Origin: Actinobacteria bacterium UBA3012
Lineage (GTDB): Bacteria > Actinomycetota > Actinomycetes > Nanopelagicales > Nanopelagicaceae
NCBI GenBank assembly: GCA_002346305.1
Contig: DDZI01000059.1
Coordinates: 1 to 16,110, forward strand
DNA length: 16,110 nt
Direction: 5' to 3'
Every line of letters begins with the position of its first letter. Within the stretch, counting starts at the first letter, position 1. Under the pieces are notes generated by a model that saw nothing but the letters and a program-made list of their open reading frames with translations, was not told where the DNA came from and ran no database searches. This document shows positions 5,367 through 12,653 of the stretch, piece after piece. The translations under genes were made by a program, and so were the position numbers.

Positions 5367-7979
5367 ATGAGCGCACCGGGCAATGAGCTAGCAGCACATT
5401 TTGACCCTGCGGAAATCGAAGCACCCCTGTACGCATCTTGGGTCGAACGCGATTATTTCAAAGCAGACGCAAGCTCCGACAAACCACCGTTTTGCATCGT
5501 AATCCCACCACCAAACGTGACTGGCAGTTTGCATATTGGGCACGCACTAGATCACACATTGCAGGATGTGTTAATTAGACGTCGCCGGATGCAAGGTTAC
5601 GAAGTTCTTTGGTTACCTGGAATGGATCACGCTGGAATTGCAACGCAAAATGTTGTTGAAAAACAATTAGCTGCAGATGGCTTATCGCGTCATGATTTAG
5701 GACGCGAAAAATTCCTTGAAAAAGTTTGGAATTGGAAAGCTGAATCTGGTGGAACAATCCTTGGTCAAATGCGTCGCTTGGGCGATAGCGTTGATTGGAG
5801 TCGCGAACGATTCACAATGGATCCGGGCCTGTCTGAAGCCGTGCTCACAATATTTAAAAAGTTATATGACCAGGAGTTAATTTATCGCGCTGAGCGAATT
5901 ATTAATTGGTGTCCTCGTTGTTTGACCGCTTTGTCAGATATTGAAGTAGAGCATCAAGATGATGCTGGTGAATTTGTATCCATTAAATATGGAGAAGGTG
6001 ACGCAACAATAACTGTCGCGACCACAAGACCGGAAACCATGCTTGGAGATGGTGCAGTAGCAGTACACCCTGACGACCCACGTTATAAGTCAATGATCGG
6101 CACGAAAATTTTATTGCCGCTTGTTAACCGAATGATTCCGATAATTGCAGATGAGTTAGTGGATCCGGATTTTGGAACAGGTGCTGTGAAAGTTACCGCT
6201 GCACACGACCCTAATGATTTTGAAATGGCCATGCGTCATAATGTTCCTTTCGTAGTAATCATGAATGAACACGGAATTATGGATGGCACTGGCACTGAAT
6301 TTGATGGCATGGATCGTTTTGATGCTCGGGTTGCCGTAGTTGCAAAGTTAAAAGAGTTGGGTCGAGTTGTCTCTGAAAAACGGCCATACATTCATGCGGT
6401 TGGACACTGTTCACGTTGTGAGACAACAGTGGAGCCAAGACTTTCAAAGCAATGGTTTGTGAAAGTTGCACCACTTGCAAAAGCGGCGGGAGACGCCGTA
6501 AGGAGTGGTCAAGTAAAAATCGAACCGCCTGAATTAGCACCTAGATATTTTGATTGGGTCGACAACATGCATGACTGGTGCATCTCGCGCCAACTTTGGT
6601 GGGGACATCGAATTCCAGTTTGGTACGGACCAAATGGTGAAGTGGCTGTTGTTGGACCGGGAGAAGAGGCACCAGCCGGTTGGGAACAAGATCCGGATGT
6701 ATTGGATACCTGGTTTTCATCAGCGCTATGGCCATTTTCAACATTAGGTTGGCCACAAGAAAGTGCTGACTTAAAAAAGTTTTATCCAACAAGTGTTTTG
6801 GTAACCGGGTATGACATTTTGTTTTTTTGGGTAGCAAGAATGATGATCTTCGGTTTGTTTGCCATGGACGGCGAACAACCTTTTGATGTAATTGCATTAC
6901 ATGGATTAGTTCGCGACAAAAACGGCAAAAAAATGAGTAAGAGCCGCGGAAATACGATTGACCCGATTGAGTTTATGGATCGCTACGGTGCAGATGCATT
7001 GAGATTCACCCTTGCAAGAGGTGCAAACCCTGGGACAGACCAAGCACTTGCAGAAGAGTGGGTTGGTGGATCTAGAAATTTTGCCACAAAACTTTGGAAT
7101 GCAACCAGATTTGCACTCATGAATGGCGCCACTGTTGATCGCCCGCTGCCTAAGCCAAGCGAGTTGAGTGCGATTGATTCTTGGATCTTAAGTCGCTGCA
7201 ACGAAACTGTGGCTGAAGTAGATCAATTATTAGAGAAATTTGAATTCAGTAAAGCCTGTGAAACTTTGTATCACTTTGCCTGGGATGATTTTTGCGATTG
7301 GTATTTGGAATTAGCTAAATCGGCAATTAGTGGAGCCAACCAAGGAAGTGAATCAGCCAGCCAAGCACAAGCAGTGATTGGCCACGTATTAGATATTTTG
7401 CTGCGGTTATTGCATCCGGTTATGCCATTTATCACCGAAACTTTGTGGGTTCGCTTAACAGGCGGAGAGTCACTTGTTATTGCAAAATGGCCAACAGCAG
7501 ATAATTCATACGTTGATTCAACCTCTACTGTCGCTATGGATAAAGTCAAAGCAGTAATTACAGAAGTACGCCGTTTTAGAAGCGACCAAGGGTTAAAGCC
7601 AACTCAATTCATACCAGGAAGTTTTACGAATCTTGCAAATGATGGCATTGATAAATTTGAACCAGCGCTCAGAAGCGTTTTAAAACTCTCCGCTCCTGAA
7701 AGTGCTTTTGCGCCATCTGCGTCACTTGCAGTTGGGGCAGTAAAAATAGATCTTGATCTATCCGGCACAGTAGATGTGGATGCTGAACGTGCGAGATTAA
7801 GTAAAGATTTAGCTACTGCTAGCAAAGATCGTGAGACAGCAATCTCTAAATTAGAAAATGCAGATTTCATGGCGAAAGCTCCTGAGAAAGTTGTAACCAC
7901 AATTAAAGAACGGCTAGCAACTTGTGATGCTGAAATTTTGCGAATAAACGAACGACTTAGTGCTTTAGCAGGTTCATAA
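5367..7979 (+). CDS. valS: Valyl-tRNA synthetase
   Basis: Class I aminoacyl-tRNA synthetase that charges tRNA-Val using ATP and removes mischarged threonine. The product is 870 aa, a full-length enzyme. The Rossmann-fold signature appears as PPPNVTGSLHIGHA with HIGH at 56-59, and the second signature KMSKS is at 522-526. The CP1 editing domain lies between them (about 195-345) and contains the TTRPETMLGD segment. An anticodon-binding helical domain follows (about 600-750). The C-terminal 65 or so residues form the charged coiled-coil arm typical of ValRS, rich in Arg, Lys and Glu. ATG 5367 is supported by the -10 box 6 bases upstream and by homology of the MSAPGNELAAHFDP start region. folC starts 1 base after its stop, so the two are likely co-expressed, as elsewhere in actinobacteria. 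Confidence 0.97.
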   Translation: MSAPGNELAAHFDPAEIEAPLYASWVERDYFKADASSDKPPFCIVIPPPNVTGSLHIGHALDHTLQDVLIRRRRMQGYEVLWLPGMDHAGIATQNVVEKQLAADGLSRHDLGREKFLEKVWNWKAESGGTILGQMRRLGDSVDWSRERFTMDPGLSEAVLTIFKKLYDQELIYRAERIINWCPRCLTALSDIEVEHQDDAGEFVSIKYGEGDATITVATTRPETMLGDGAVAVHPDDPRYKSMIGTKILLPLVNRMIPIIADELVDPDFGTGAVKVTAAHDPNDFEMAMRHNVPFVVIMNEHGIMDGTGTEFDGMDRFDARVAVVAKLKELGRVVSEKRPYIHAVGHCSRCETTVEPRLSKQWFVKVAPLAKAAGDAVRSGQVKIEPPELAPRYFDWVDNMHDWCISRQLWWGHRIPVWYGPNGEVAVVGPGEEAPAGWEQDPDVLDTWFSSALWPFSTLGWPQESADLKKFYPTSVLVTGYDILFFWVARMMIFGLFAMDGEQPFDVIALHGLVRDKNGKKMSKSRGNTIDPIEFMDRYGADALRFTLARGANPGTDQALAEEWVGGSRNFATKLWNATRFALMNGATVDRPLPKPSELSAIDSWILSRCNETVAEVDQLLEKFEFSKACETLYHFAWDDFCDWYLELAKSAISGANQGSESASQAQAVIGHVLDILLRLLHPVMPFITETLWVRLTGGESLVIAKWPTADNSYVDSTSTVAMDKVKAVITEVRRFRSDQGLKPTQFIPGSFTNLANDGIDKFEPALRSVLKLSAPESAFAPSASLAVGAVKIDLDLSGTVDVDAERARLSKDLATASKDRETAISKLENADFMAKAPEKVVTTIKERLATCDAEILRINERLSALAGS

Positions 7980-7980
7980 A

Positions 7981-9336
7981 ATGGCTAAAAGTTCGGACGC
8001 GAAAGAAGACGAAAAATTAATTCAGATCTTGAAAGTCCTTGATGCCAAATGGCCAGAAAGCAAAATAGAACCATCGCTTGATCGCATTAAAGCATTAGTA
8101 GATATTCTAGGAGCTCCGCAAGATACTTTCCGTTCCATTCATATCGCCGGCACAAATGGCAAAACCAGTACATCAAGAATGATTGATTCATTATTGCAAG
8201 CGTTTGAACTGCGGACCGGCAGATTTACCAGCCCGCATCTTGAGAGTCCACTTGAACGAATATCTTTAAATGGAACTCCAATAACGCCGACATTTTTTAA
8301 TTACACATATAACGATATTGCGCCATACATTGATTTGATTGACCAACGTAGTGAAAGTAATGGCATACCACTTTCTTATTTTGAGGTAATGACCGCAATT
8401 GCCTTTGCGGCTTTTGCGGATGCACCGATTGACGTTGCGGTTTTGGAAGCAGGCATGGGCGGGGAATGGGATGCCACAAATGTTGTCTCATCTGATGTGG
8501 CTGTAATGATGCCAATTGGCTTAGACCATCAAGAGTATTTAGGTGAAACCATTGCGGAAATTGCTGAAACAAAAGCCGGAATATTTCAAAGTGGAAAACC
8601 GGTGGTTATGGCACATCAAGAGATGGAAGCCGCTCAAGTTTTAATGCGTAAAGCAGCCGAAAAGGAGGCTATTCCATTGCGCGAAGGGCTTGATTTTGGA
8701 ATTGAGAAACGTTCTCTTGCAGTTGGCGGCCAATTGCTAACCGTTCAGGGAATCGGCGGAACCTACGAAGACATATTTTTGCCATTGCACGGCCGGCATC
8801 AAGGTTCAAATGCAGCAGTTGCATTAGTTACCCTTGAAGCTTTTCTTGGCGGTGGATCAAACGCGCTTGATAGCGATGTAATTCGTGAAGGTTTTTCAAA
8901 TACATCGTCTCCTGGCCGACTCGAAGTTATGCGCCGAAATCCAACAGTCATGATTGATGCTGCACATAATGCTCACGGTGCGATTGCGTTATCTCAAGCG
9001 TTAGCTGAAGAGTTTACTTTCGATCGAGTGATTGCTGTTGTAGCGATTCTCGGCGACAAAGATGTAGTCAAATTTTTAAATGAACTCTCCAAGGTTGCAG
9101 ATGAAATTATTGTTACGCGTAATTCATCTCCTCGCGCGATGCCCATAGAAGATTTAAAAAGAATTGCAGTTGATATTTTTGAGGACGGTGCCGTATCTGC
9201 TGCGCCATCTATTGCAGCAGCAATCCAAGAAGCGGTTGAAAAAGCGAGCCAACCAAATGTTTCCATCGGAGTACTTGTGACCGGTTCGGTCGTCACAGCC
9301 GGGGCTGCCAGGGCATTACTTAAACGAGATCGATAA
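7981..9336 (+). CDS. folC: Folylpolyglutamate synthase (possibly also dihydrofolate synthase)
   Basis: Mur-ligase-family enzyme that adds glutamate to folates in an ATP-dependent reaction, so that they are retained and used by one-carbon enzymes; many bacterial FolC proteins also make dihydrofolate. The product is 451 aa. The P-loop is GTNGKTS at 57-63. SPHL at 84-87 and LERISLNG at 91-98 are the FolC signature. EAGMGGEWDATN (156-167) is the second family signature. GLDHQEYLG (180-188) has the metal-ligand His183, and AETKAGI (195-201) has the lysine normally carbamylated (Lys198). The C-terminal domain shows PGRLEV (311-316) and DAAHN (326-330). It starts 1 base after valS with no Shine-Dalgarno, suggesting coupling. 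Sequence alone does not settle whether both activities are present. Confidence 0.94.
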   Translation: MAKSSDAKEDEKLIQILKVLDAKWPESKIEPSLDRIKALVDILGAPQDTFRSIHIAGTNGKTSTSRMIDSLLQAFELRTGRFTSPHLESPLERISLNGTPITPTFFNYTYNDIAPYIDLIDQRSESNGIPLSYFEVMTAIAFAAFADAPIDVAVLEAGMGGEWDATNVVSSDVAVMMPIGLDHQEYLGETIAEIAETKAGIFQSGKPVVMAHQEMEAAQVLMRKAAEKEAIPLREGLDFGIEKRSLAVGGQLLTVQGIGGTYEDIFLPLHGRHQGSNAAVALVTLEAFLGGGSNALDSDVIREGFSNTSSPGRLEVMRRNPTVMIDAAHNAHGAIALSQALAEEFTFDRVIAVVAILGDKDVVKFLNELSKVADEIIVTRNSSPRAMPIEDLKRIAVDIFEDGAVSAAPSIAAAIQEAVEKASQPNVSIGVLVTGSVVTAGAARALLKRDR

Positions 9337-9345
9337 GGAGTCACT

Positions 9346-9666
9346 TTGCGAATATTGGGAGCAACGGTTTTAGTGATGGAGGGGCTGACTGTTTCATTTG
9401 GATTGCTACTTGCCATGTCTTCAGCCGACACAATCTGGCTATGGGCTGGAGGGGCGTTAGCGTTACTTTTAATTTTGACCGCTGGCCTTTTGAAACGCAA
9501 AAGTGGTTGGATTATTGGCTCGTTACTGCAGGTTGGTGTCTTCGCTTACGGCTTTGTGGTCACGGCCATGTTCGCTATGGGAGTCCTCTATGCGGGCCTC
9601 TGGATCGCGGCAATTGTGGTCGGACGAAAGGGAGAGGCCGCTCGGGCTCGTCTGAGTGGAAGGTGA
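9346..9666 (+). CDS. Small DUF4233-like integral membrane protein
   Basis: A 106-residue protein with four hydrophobic stretches (about 3-23, 30-48, 54-72 and 74-93) separated by short loops, and a basic tail rich in Arg and Lys. The positive-inside pattern suggests both ends are cytoplasmic. It starts at TTG 9346 with a clear AAGGAG at 9335-9340 that overlaps the folC stop. The size, topology and position between folC and ndk match the DUF4233 family found at the same place in Streptomyces and mycobacteria. Assignment rests mainly on synteny, since no catalytic motif exists in the family. Its function is unknown to me. The persistent linkage to folC suggests co-expression but does not show a role in folate metabolism. 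Confidence 0.8.
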   Translation: MRILGATVLVMEGLTVSFGLLLAMSSADTIWLWAGGALALLLILTAGLLKRKSGWIIGSLLQVGVFAYGFVVTAMFAMGVLYAGLWIAAIVVGRKGEAARARLSGR

Positions 9667-9671
9667 GCCGA

Positions 9672-9684
9672 TACGCTTGCGCCC
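9672..9684 (+). promoter_or_regulatory. Candidate leaderless promoter for ndk (-10 TACGCT)
   Basis: TACGCT at 9672-9677 fits TANNNT and ends 7 bases before ATG 9685. No Shine-Dalgarno stands before that ATG. It occupies the 18-base gap after the DUF4233 gene. It would make ndk the first gene of a unit running into the mre cluster. No -35 consensus is seen. Confidence 0.5.
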
Positions 9685-10110
9685 ATGACCGCTATGGAAC
9701 GCACCTTAATTCTCGTTAAGCCTGATGGAGTACGTCGGGGCTTAGTCGGCGAAGTAATTTCCCGGATTGAATCCAAGGGATACCAGATCACCAATTTGAA
9801 GTTAATGAATCCAACTCGTGCGTTACTTGAAGAACATTACGCAGAACATAAAGGTAAACCGTTTTTTGATCCTTTAGTTGAATTCATGCTTTCAGGTCCA
9901 ATAGTTGCGATGGTCGCGGAAGGACAACGTGTGATTGAAGGTTTCCGCTCGCTAGCTGGAGTCACTGATCCAACTGTTGCAGCTCCAGGAACCATCCGTG
10001 GTGATTTAGCTCGTGATCAAGGAACAAAGGTTGTCCAAAATTTAGTGCACGGCTCTGATTCGCCAGAATCAGCAAATAGAGAAATAGCAATTTTCTTTGG
10101 AGGAAAATAA
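9685..10110 (+). CDS. ndk: Nucleoside diphosphate kinase
   Basis: Transfers the gamma phosphate from ATP to other nucleoside diphosphates through a phosphohistidine, keeping NTP and dNTP pools balanced. The product is 141 aa. The N-terminal strand ERTLILVKPDGVRRG is typical, and the active-site segment NLVHGSDSPESA places the catalytic His at 122. GTIRGD is at 102-107. The stretch between that motif and the catalytic His (108-121) is 14 residues, where the E. coli and M. tuberculosis enzymes, as I recall them, have 10; I believe similar forms occur in other actinobacteria. ATG 9685 fits the -10 box 7 bases before it; an internal ATG at 9694 (residue 4) is possible. mreB begins 2 bases after the stop, and its Shine-Dalgarno lies inside the end of ndk. 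Confidence 0.96.
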   Translation: MTAMERTLILVKPDGVRRGLVGEVISRIESKGYQITNLKLMNPTRALLEEHYAEHKGKPFFDPLVEFMLSGPIVAMVAEGQRVIEGFRSLAGVTDPTVAAPGTIRGDLARDQGTKVVQNLVHGSDSPESANREIAIFFGGK

Positions 10111-10112
10111 TT

Positions 10113-11144
10113 ATGGCGGCTAACTTATCTTTCATCGGTCGCGATATGGCAATCGACTTAGGAACTGCAAATACTTTGGTTTATGTACGTGGACGTGGAA
10201 TTGTTTTAAATGAGCCAAGTGTTGTTGCAATTAATCAAACCACTGGCGGAATTCTTGCTGTCGGAATCGAAGCAAAGAAAATGATTGGGCGTACCCCAGG
10301 AAATATTGTGGCTATCCGTCCATTAAAAGATGGTGTTATCTCTGACTTTGATACCACCGAGCGGATGTTGCGTTACTTCATTCAAAAAGTGCACAAACGT
10401 CGCCACTTTGCCAAGCCTCGCTTAGTCGTTTGCGTGCCATCTGGAATCACTGGAGTTGAGCAAAGAGCAGTTAAAGATGCTGGATATGCTGCAGGAGCCC
10501 GCAAGGTTTACATTATTGAGGAACCAATGGCAGCTGCAATTGGTGCCGGACTTCCAATCCACGAACCAACCGGAAATATGGTTGTAGATATTGGTGGAGG
10601 TACCACTGAAATTGCAGTCATCTCACTCGGTGGAATTGTTGCCGTGCAATCAATTCGTGTTGGTGGCGATGAGTTAGACCAGGCAATTATTGCCTGGGTA
10701 AAACGCGAATACTCATTACTGTTGGGTGAGAGCACTGCAGAGCAAATCAAAATGTCAATCGGATCGGCATTCCCAAGCGCGGGAGAACCTGACGCTGAAA
10801 TTCGCGGTCGCGATTTGGTTTCTGGACTACCAAAAACAATTTTGGTAACTGCAGAAGAAATTCGTAAAGCAATTGAAGAACCAGTTTCTCGAATTATCGA
10901 AGCAGTGAAAAGCACACTTGATACCTGTCCTCCAGAGTTATCGGGAGACATCATGGATCGCGGCATTGTCCTCACTGGTGGTGGAGCATTGCTTCATGGA
11001 TTAGATGAGCGCCTGCGCCATGAGACTGGAATCGCTGTCAACATCGCAGAAAATCCATTACATGCAGTTGTAATGGGTACTGGAAGATGTATCGAAGAGT
11101 TTGAAGCTCTCGAGAAAGTGCTTATCTCCGAACCTCGCCGATAA
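10113..11144 (+). CDS. mreB: Rod-shape-determining protein MreB, bacterial actin
   Basis: Actin-fold ATPase that polymerises on the inner face of the membrane and guides the cell-wall elongation machinery. The product is 343 aa, the usual size. Phosphate-1 loop DLGTANTLVYV is at 15-25 and EEPMAAAIGAG (136-146) is typical of the family. Phosphate-2 loop VDIGGGTTEIAVI is at 158-170, and the adenosine motif LTGGGALLHG lies in the last fifth. ATG 10113 has GGAGG at 10099-10103, overlapping the end of ndk. It is followed by mreC, mreD, a class B PBP gene and rodA, so the full Rod complex is encoded together. In actinobacteria with polar growth MreB is often lost or used in sporulation; its presence here with all partners suggests lateral-wall growth of a rod or curved cell. 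That last point is inference. Confidence 0.97.
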   Translation: MAANLSFIGRDMAIDLGTANTLVYVRGRGIVLNEPSVVAINQTTGGILAVGIEAKKMIGRTPGNIVAIRPLKDGVISDFDTTERMLRYFIQKVHKRRHFAKPRLVVCVPSGITGVEQRAVKDAGYAAGARKVYIIEEPMAAAIGAGLPIHEPTGNMVVDIGGGTTEIAVISLGGIVAVQSIRVGGDELDQAIIAWVKREYSLLLGESTAEQIKMSIGSAFPSAGEPDAEIRGRDLVSGLPKTILVTAEEIRKAIEEPVSRIIEAVKSTLDTCPPELSGDIMDRGIVLTGGGALLHGLDERLRHETGIAVNIAENPLHAVVMGTGRCIEEFEALEKVLISEPRR

Positions 11145-11198
11145 AAGCTGAATAATTGTGTGGTTTAAAAAGTTCGCAAAATTTAGTGAGGTGAGAAC

Positions 11199-12140
11199 AT
11201 GGGCAATGATAAAGCCCGTTCACGCTTTTTCTTAAGCGCGCTTCTGATTACCTCTCTACTTTTAATCACCTTAGATTTACGCGGGAATTTGCCAAGTGAG
11301 GGATTACGGAAAATTTCAGCAACAGTTGGTGCGCCTTTCCAGAATTTTTTTAATTCAATTTATCGCCCAGTAAGTACATTCACAGGAGATGTATTTAGTC
11401 TTGGGCGCACTCGTAGCAAAATTTCAAATCTGCAAAAAGAGAATGCAGCACTTAAAGAGGAACTAAGCCGGACAAACGCGATAAAAAATGAAGTTAAGGA
11501 GTTAAAATCTGTACTTGATTTAGCTGGGGCGGGTCGATACAAAATTGTTCCAGCAAGAATTATTGCGGTCGGTTCCGCGGGAAGTTTTTCACGAACAATT
11601 CAATTGGATGTTGGCAGCGCAGATGGAATTAAAAAAGATATGTCGATTATTGCAGGTGGAGGATTGGTTGCTCGAATCCTTTCAGTATCGAAAAGTTCAT
11701 CCATAGCACTGCTTATGGATGATGAAACTTTTAAGGTTGGAGTAAGGCTAGAAAGTTCAGGAACTTCAGGTGTTGTAAGTGGAACCGGTGGCAGCGTGCT
11801 TGAATTAATCTTGTTGGACTCAACATCTGATCTGCGTGTAGGTCAGCGAGTTGTTTCTCGCGGAAGCTCAAACAGCCAACCATTTTTACCTGGAGTCCCT
11901 GTAGGAGTTATCACCGAGGTAAATCAAAGCGCAGGTTCACTCACTAAGAGTGCAGTTGTTAAACCTTTTGTTGATCTGAATCGGATTTCAGTTGTTGCCG
12001 TAATCGTCAGTAAGAGTAAGACCGATCCGCGAGATGCACTACTTCCATCACCTCCCAAACCGACTCCAACCGTTACCGTTTTTGTAACTCCCACGCCAAA
12101 TCCGTCTCCAACTCCGAGTGTTTCAGATTCGAAGCAGTAG
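11199..12140 (+). CDS. mreC: Rod-shape-determining protein MreC
   Basis: Bitopic membrane protein that links MreB and MreD to the wall synthases PBP2 and RodA. The product is 313 aa. There is a short basic N-terminus, one membrane segment at about 10-27, a coiled-coil region at about 70-108 rich in Lys, Glu and Leu, then the beta-domain pair containing SRTIQLDVGSADGIKKDM (131-148) and PFLPGVPVGVI (228-238). The last 30 or so residues are a Pro/Thr/Ser tail with repeated TPTP/PTPSV-like units, a low-complexity extracytoplasmic extension beyond the conserved fold. ATG 11199 is preceded by a GAGGTGAG-type Shine-Dalgarno near 11188-11195. The 54-base gap after mreB is the largest within this cluster and holds no convincing promoter. 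mreD begins immediately after the stop. Confidence 0.95.
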   Translation: MGNDKARSRFFLSALLITSLLLITLDLRGNLPSEGLRKISATVGAPFQNFFNSIYRPVSTFTGDVFSLGRTRSKISNLQKENAALKEELSRTNAIKNEVKELKSVLDLAGAGRYKIVPARIIAVGSAGSFSRTIQLDVGSADGIKKDMSIIAGGGLVARILSVSKSSSIALLMDDETFKVGVRLESSGTSGVVSGTGGSVLELILLDSTSDLRVGQRVVSRGSSNSQPFLPGVPVGVITEVNQSAGSLTKSAVVKPFVDLNRISVVAVIVSKSKTDPRDALLPSPPKPTPTVTVFVTPTPNPSPTPSVSDSKQ

Positions 12141-12653
12141 ATGAAAAATAGTTTATTATTTGTTTTATCAGCAAGTTTAATTCTAACTTTTCAAGAGGTA
12201 GTGATATCTCGTATCGCTTTCCCATTTGCCAATCCATCAATTTTCTTAATATTTGTATTATCGTGGGCATTTCTTGAAAAGCAGTGGCTTGCAGCATTGC
12301 AAGGCTTTCTTGCTGGGATAATTTTAGATATTTCACCGCTATCGGTTGGAGTAATTGGTCACTGGGCTTTTGTCCTTGCTGCAGTTTGTTATGGCGTTTC
12401 GGAATTAGGAGTCCAACTGCGGGCAAGCAGAAGGTCCCCTTTAACTTTGACAGCGGTAGTCACTTCCGGAATCTTCTTTACCTTAATCTTTTTTGTTATA
12501 TCTGGCGCCTTGATTAATTCGAATCAAGGTTATGGTTTCATGCAGACCGTTCCAGGGGTTGTCTTTTGGTCTCTTGTATTTACGCCTTTAATTTCACCTG
12601 TGATAATCATGGTTAAAAGGACTGTAGATGGCGTAGGTAAAACCGTTGAGTGA
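12141..12653 (+). CDS. mreD: Rod-shape-determining protein MreD
   Basis: Small integral membrane partner of MreC in the elongation complex. The product is 170 aa with five to six hydrophobic segments (roughly 4-24, 32-49, 51-66, 72-90, 104-124, 138-158). The family hallmark is visible at about 55-70 as GFLAGIILDISPLSVG, with Gly55, Gly59 and Asp63. The sequence is otherwise weakly conserved, as usual for MreD, so context carries much of the weight. ATG 12141 directly follows the mreC TAG with no spacer, and its 3' end overlaps the next gene by 8 bases, so translation is likely coupled on both sides. No Shine-Dalgarno is obvious because the upstream bases code for the mreC tail. Confidence 0.9.
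   Translation: MKNSLLFVLSASLILTFQEVVISRIAFPFANPSIFLIFVLSWAFLEKQWLAALQGFLAGIILDISPLSVGVIGHWAFVLAAVCYGVSELGVQLRASRRSPLTLTAVVTSGIFFTLIFFVISGALINSNQGYGFMQTVPGVVFWSLVFTPLISPVIIMVKRTVDGVGKTVE

Noticed and set aside
7674..7685. CGCTCAGAAGCG in valS resembling the ClgR-type site
   Set aside because: The half-sites are one base further apart than in CGCYNANRGCG, and it lies deep inside a coding region with no promoter nearby.
11145..11198. Possible promoter in the mreB-mreC gap (TTGTGT at 11156-11161)
   Set aside because: No acceptable -10 hexamer occurs at the right distance, and mreC has a normal Shine-Dalgarno consistent with read-through from mreB.
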